Positions 14,804 through 14,947 of a stretch of DNA of 14,947 bases are shown piece after piece (within the stretch, counting starts at the first letter, position 1; the number at the start of each line of letters is the position of its first letter). The notes beneath the pieces were generated by a model. The model did no database searches, was not told the DNA's origin, and saw nothing but the letters and a program-made list of their open reading frames with translations. The translations under genes were made by a program, and so were the position numbers. Source of the DNA: Alcanivorax sp. UBA4485. GTDB taxonomy: Bacteria > Pseudomonadota > Gammaproteobacteria > Pseudomonadales > Alcanivoracaceae. The stretch is from positions 1 through 14,947 of the forward strand of contig DGNT01000002.1 in the NCBI GenBank assembly GCA_002389055.1. The letters run 5' to 3'.

Positions 14804-14807
14804 GAAT

Positions 14808-14947
14808 CCCACGCCACATAAGGAAAACAACAACGGCGTTAAGGCTCATAATAAGAACAAGAAAAGAAGAAGAATAAACTTGGAGCCAAAGGAAAACGCC
14901 GTAACAAAAATTGGTTATGGCGCAAGGCAGAAAAAAACACAAACAAT
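14808..14947 (+). ncRNA. Candidate CrcZ-like Hfq-sequestering small RNA (3' end beyond window)
   Basis: No gene-like reading frame is present. The segment is A-rich with repeated Hfq-type motifs AAYAANAA: AACAACAA at 14826-14833, AATAAGAA at 14850-14857, AACAAGAA at 14856-14863 and AACAAAAA at 14903-14910. Positions 14850-14873 read as eight consecutive A-R-N triplets, enough to span the distal face of an Hfq hexamer. ACGGCGTT (14833-14840) pairs with AACGCCGT (14895-14902), and inside it GGCTC (14843-14847) pairs with GAGCC (14883-14887), so the triplets lie in a 35-base open loop. CrcZ of Pseudomonas, encoded immediately after cbrB, has the same style of exposed motifs and titrates Hfq (with Crc) from target mRNAs. 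Position and motifs support a CrcZ-type RNA; the 5' end is approximate and no terminator is visible before the edge. Confidence 0.6.

Noticed and set aside
14754..14942. Minus-strand 62-codon frame resembling a small membrane protein
   Set aside because: Its Phe/Leu/Val content is just the complement of the A-rich segment, and the RNA motifs and stems on the plus strand explain the region better. It is not excluded absolutely.

Overview
The window is high-GC gammaproteobacterial chromosome. Gene content and the order dksA-gluQ-cbrX-cbrA-cbrB resemble Pseudomonas, but protein details (a lysine-rich DksA, a shortened CbrB) suggest another lineage, perhaps an Alcanivorax-like member of the Oceanospirillales. 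That assignment is inferred from protein resemblance only. There is no sign of phage, plasmid, insertion sequence, CRISPR, tRNA or rRNA.

Layout. Positions 1-66 hold a repeat-like inverted-repeat element. Positions 111-3354 (minus) form a tightly overlapping operon: class A penicillin-binding protein PBP1b (mrcB), a TPR lipoprotein that looks like its activator LpoP, and the Cys-tRNA(Pro) deacylase YbaK. A divergent promoter at 3433-3461 drives a plus-strand operon of a PfkB/adenosine-kinase-type kinase, a Rieske [2Fe-2S] protein and the stress kinase SrkA (3493-5847). Convergent to it is a minus-strand pair, an aminotransferase and sfsA (7749-5855), joined by a GTGA overlap. From 8042 to 14593 (plus) runs a near-continuous cluster: dksA, gluQ, a small membrane protein like CbrX, the transporter-linked histidine kinase CbrA and the response regulator CbrB. 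The last 354 bases hold no protein gene.

The most interesting part is the right-hand end. Pseudomonas has the CbrB-activated, sigma54-dependent small RNA gene crcZ just after cbrB. Here the same place holds three exact TGTTACC half-sites (two direct, one inverted), a consensus IHF site, and then an A-rich segment. In that segment a two-step stem closes a loop with eight consecutive A-R-N triplets, as expected for an RNA that sequesters Hfq. It is cut by the window edge. The CbrB encoded here, however, lacks the GAFTGA loop that contacts sigma54 and has changes at the switch asparagine and in sensor I. I also find no convincing plus-strand -24/-12 promoter. The circuit may therefore keep the DNA-binding specificity and Hfq-titrating output of CbrAB-CrcZ while having changed its transcription mechanism.

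A second notable feature is DksA. About 240 residues of lysine/alanine-rich, histone H1/AlgP-like sequence precede a fully conserved DksA domain. An in-frame ATG with an AGGAGG sequence upstream, right before the DksA part, could allow a second, normal-sized DksA to be made from the same gene.
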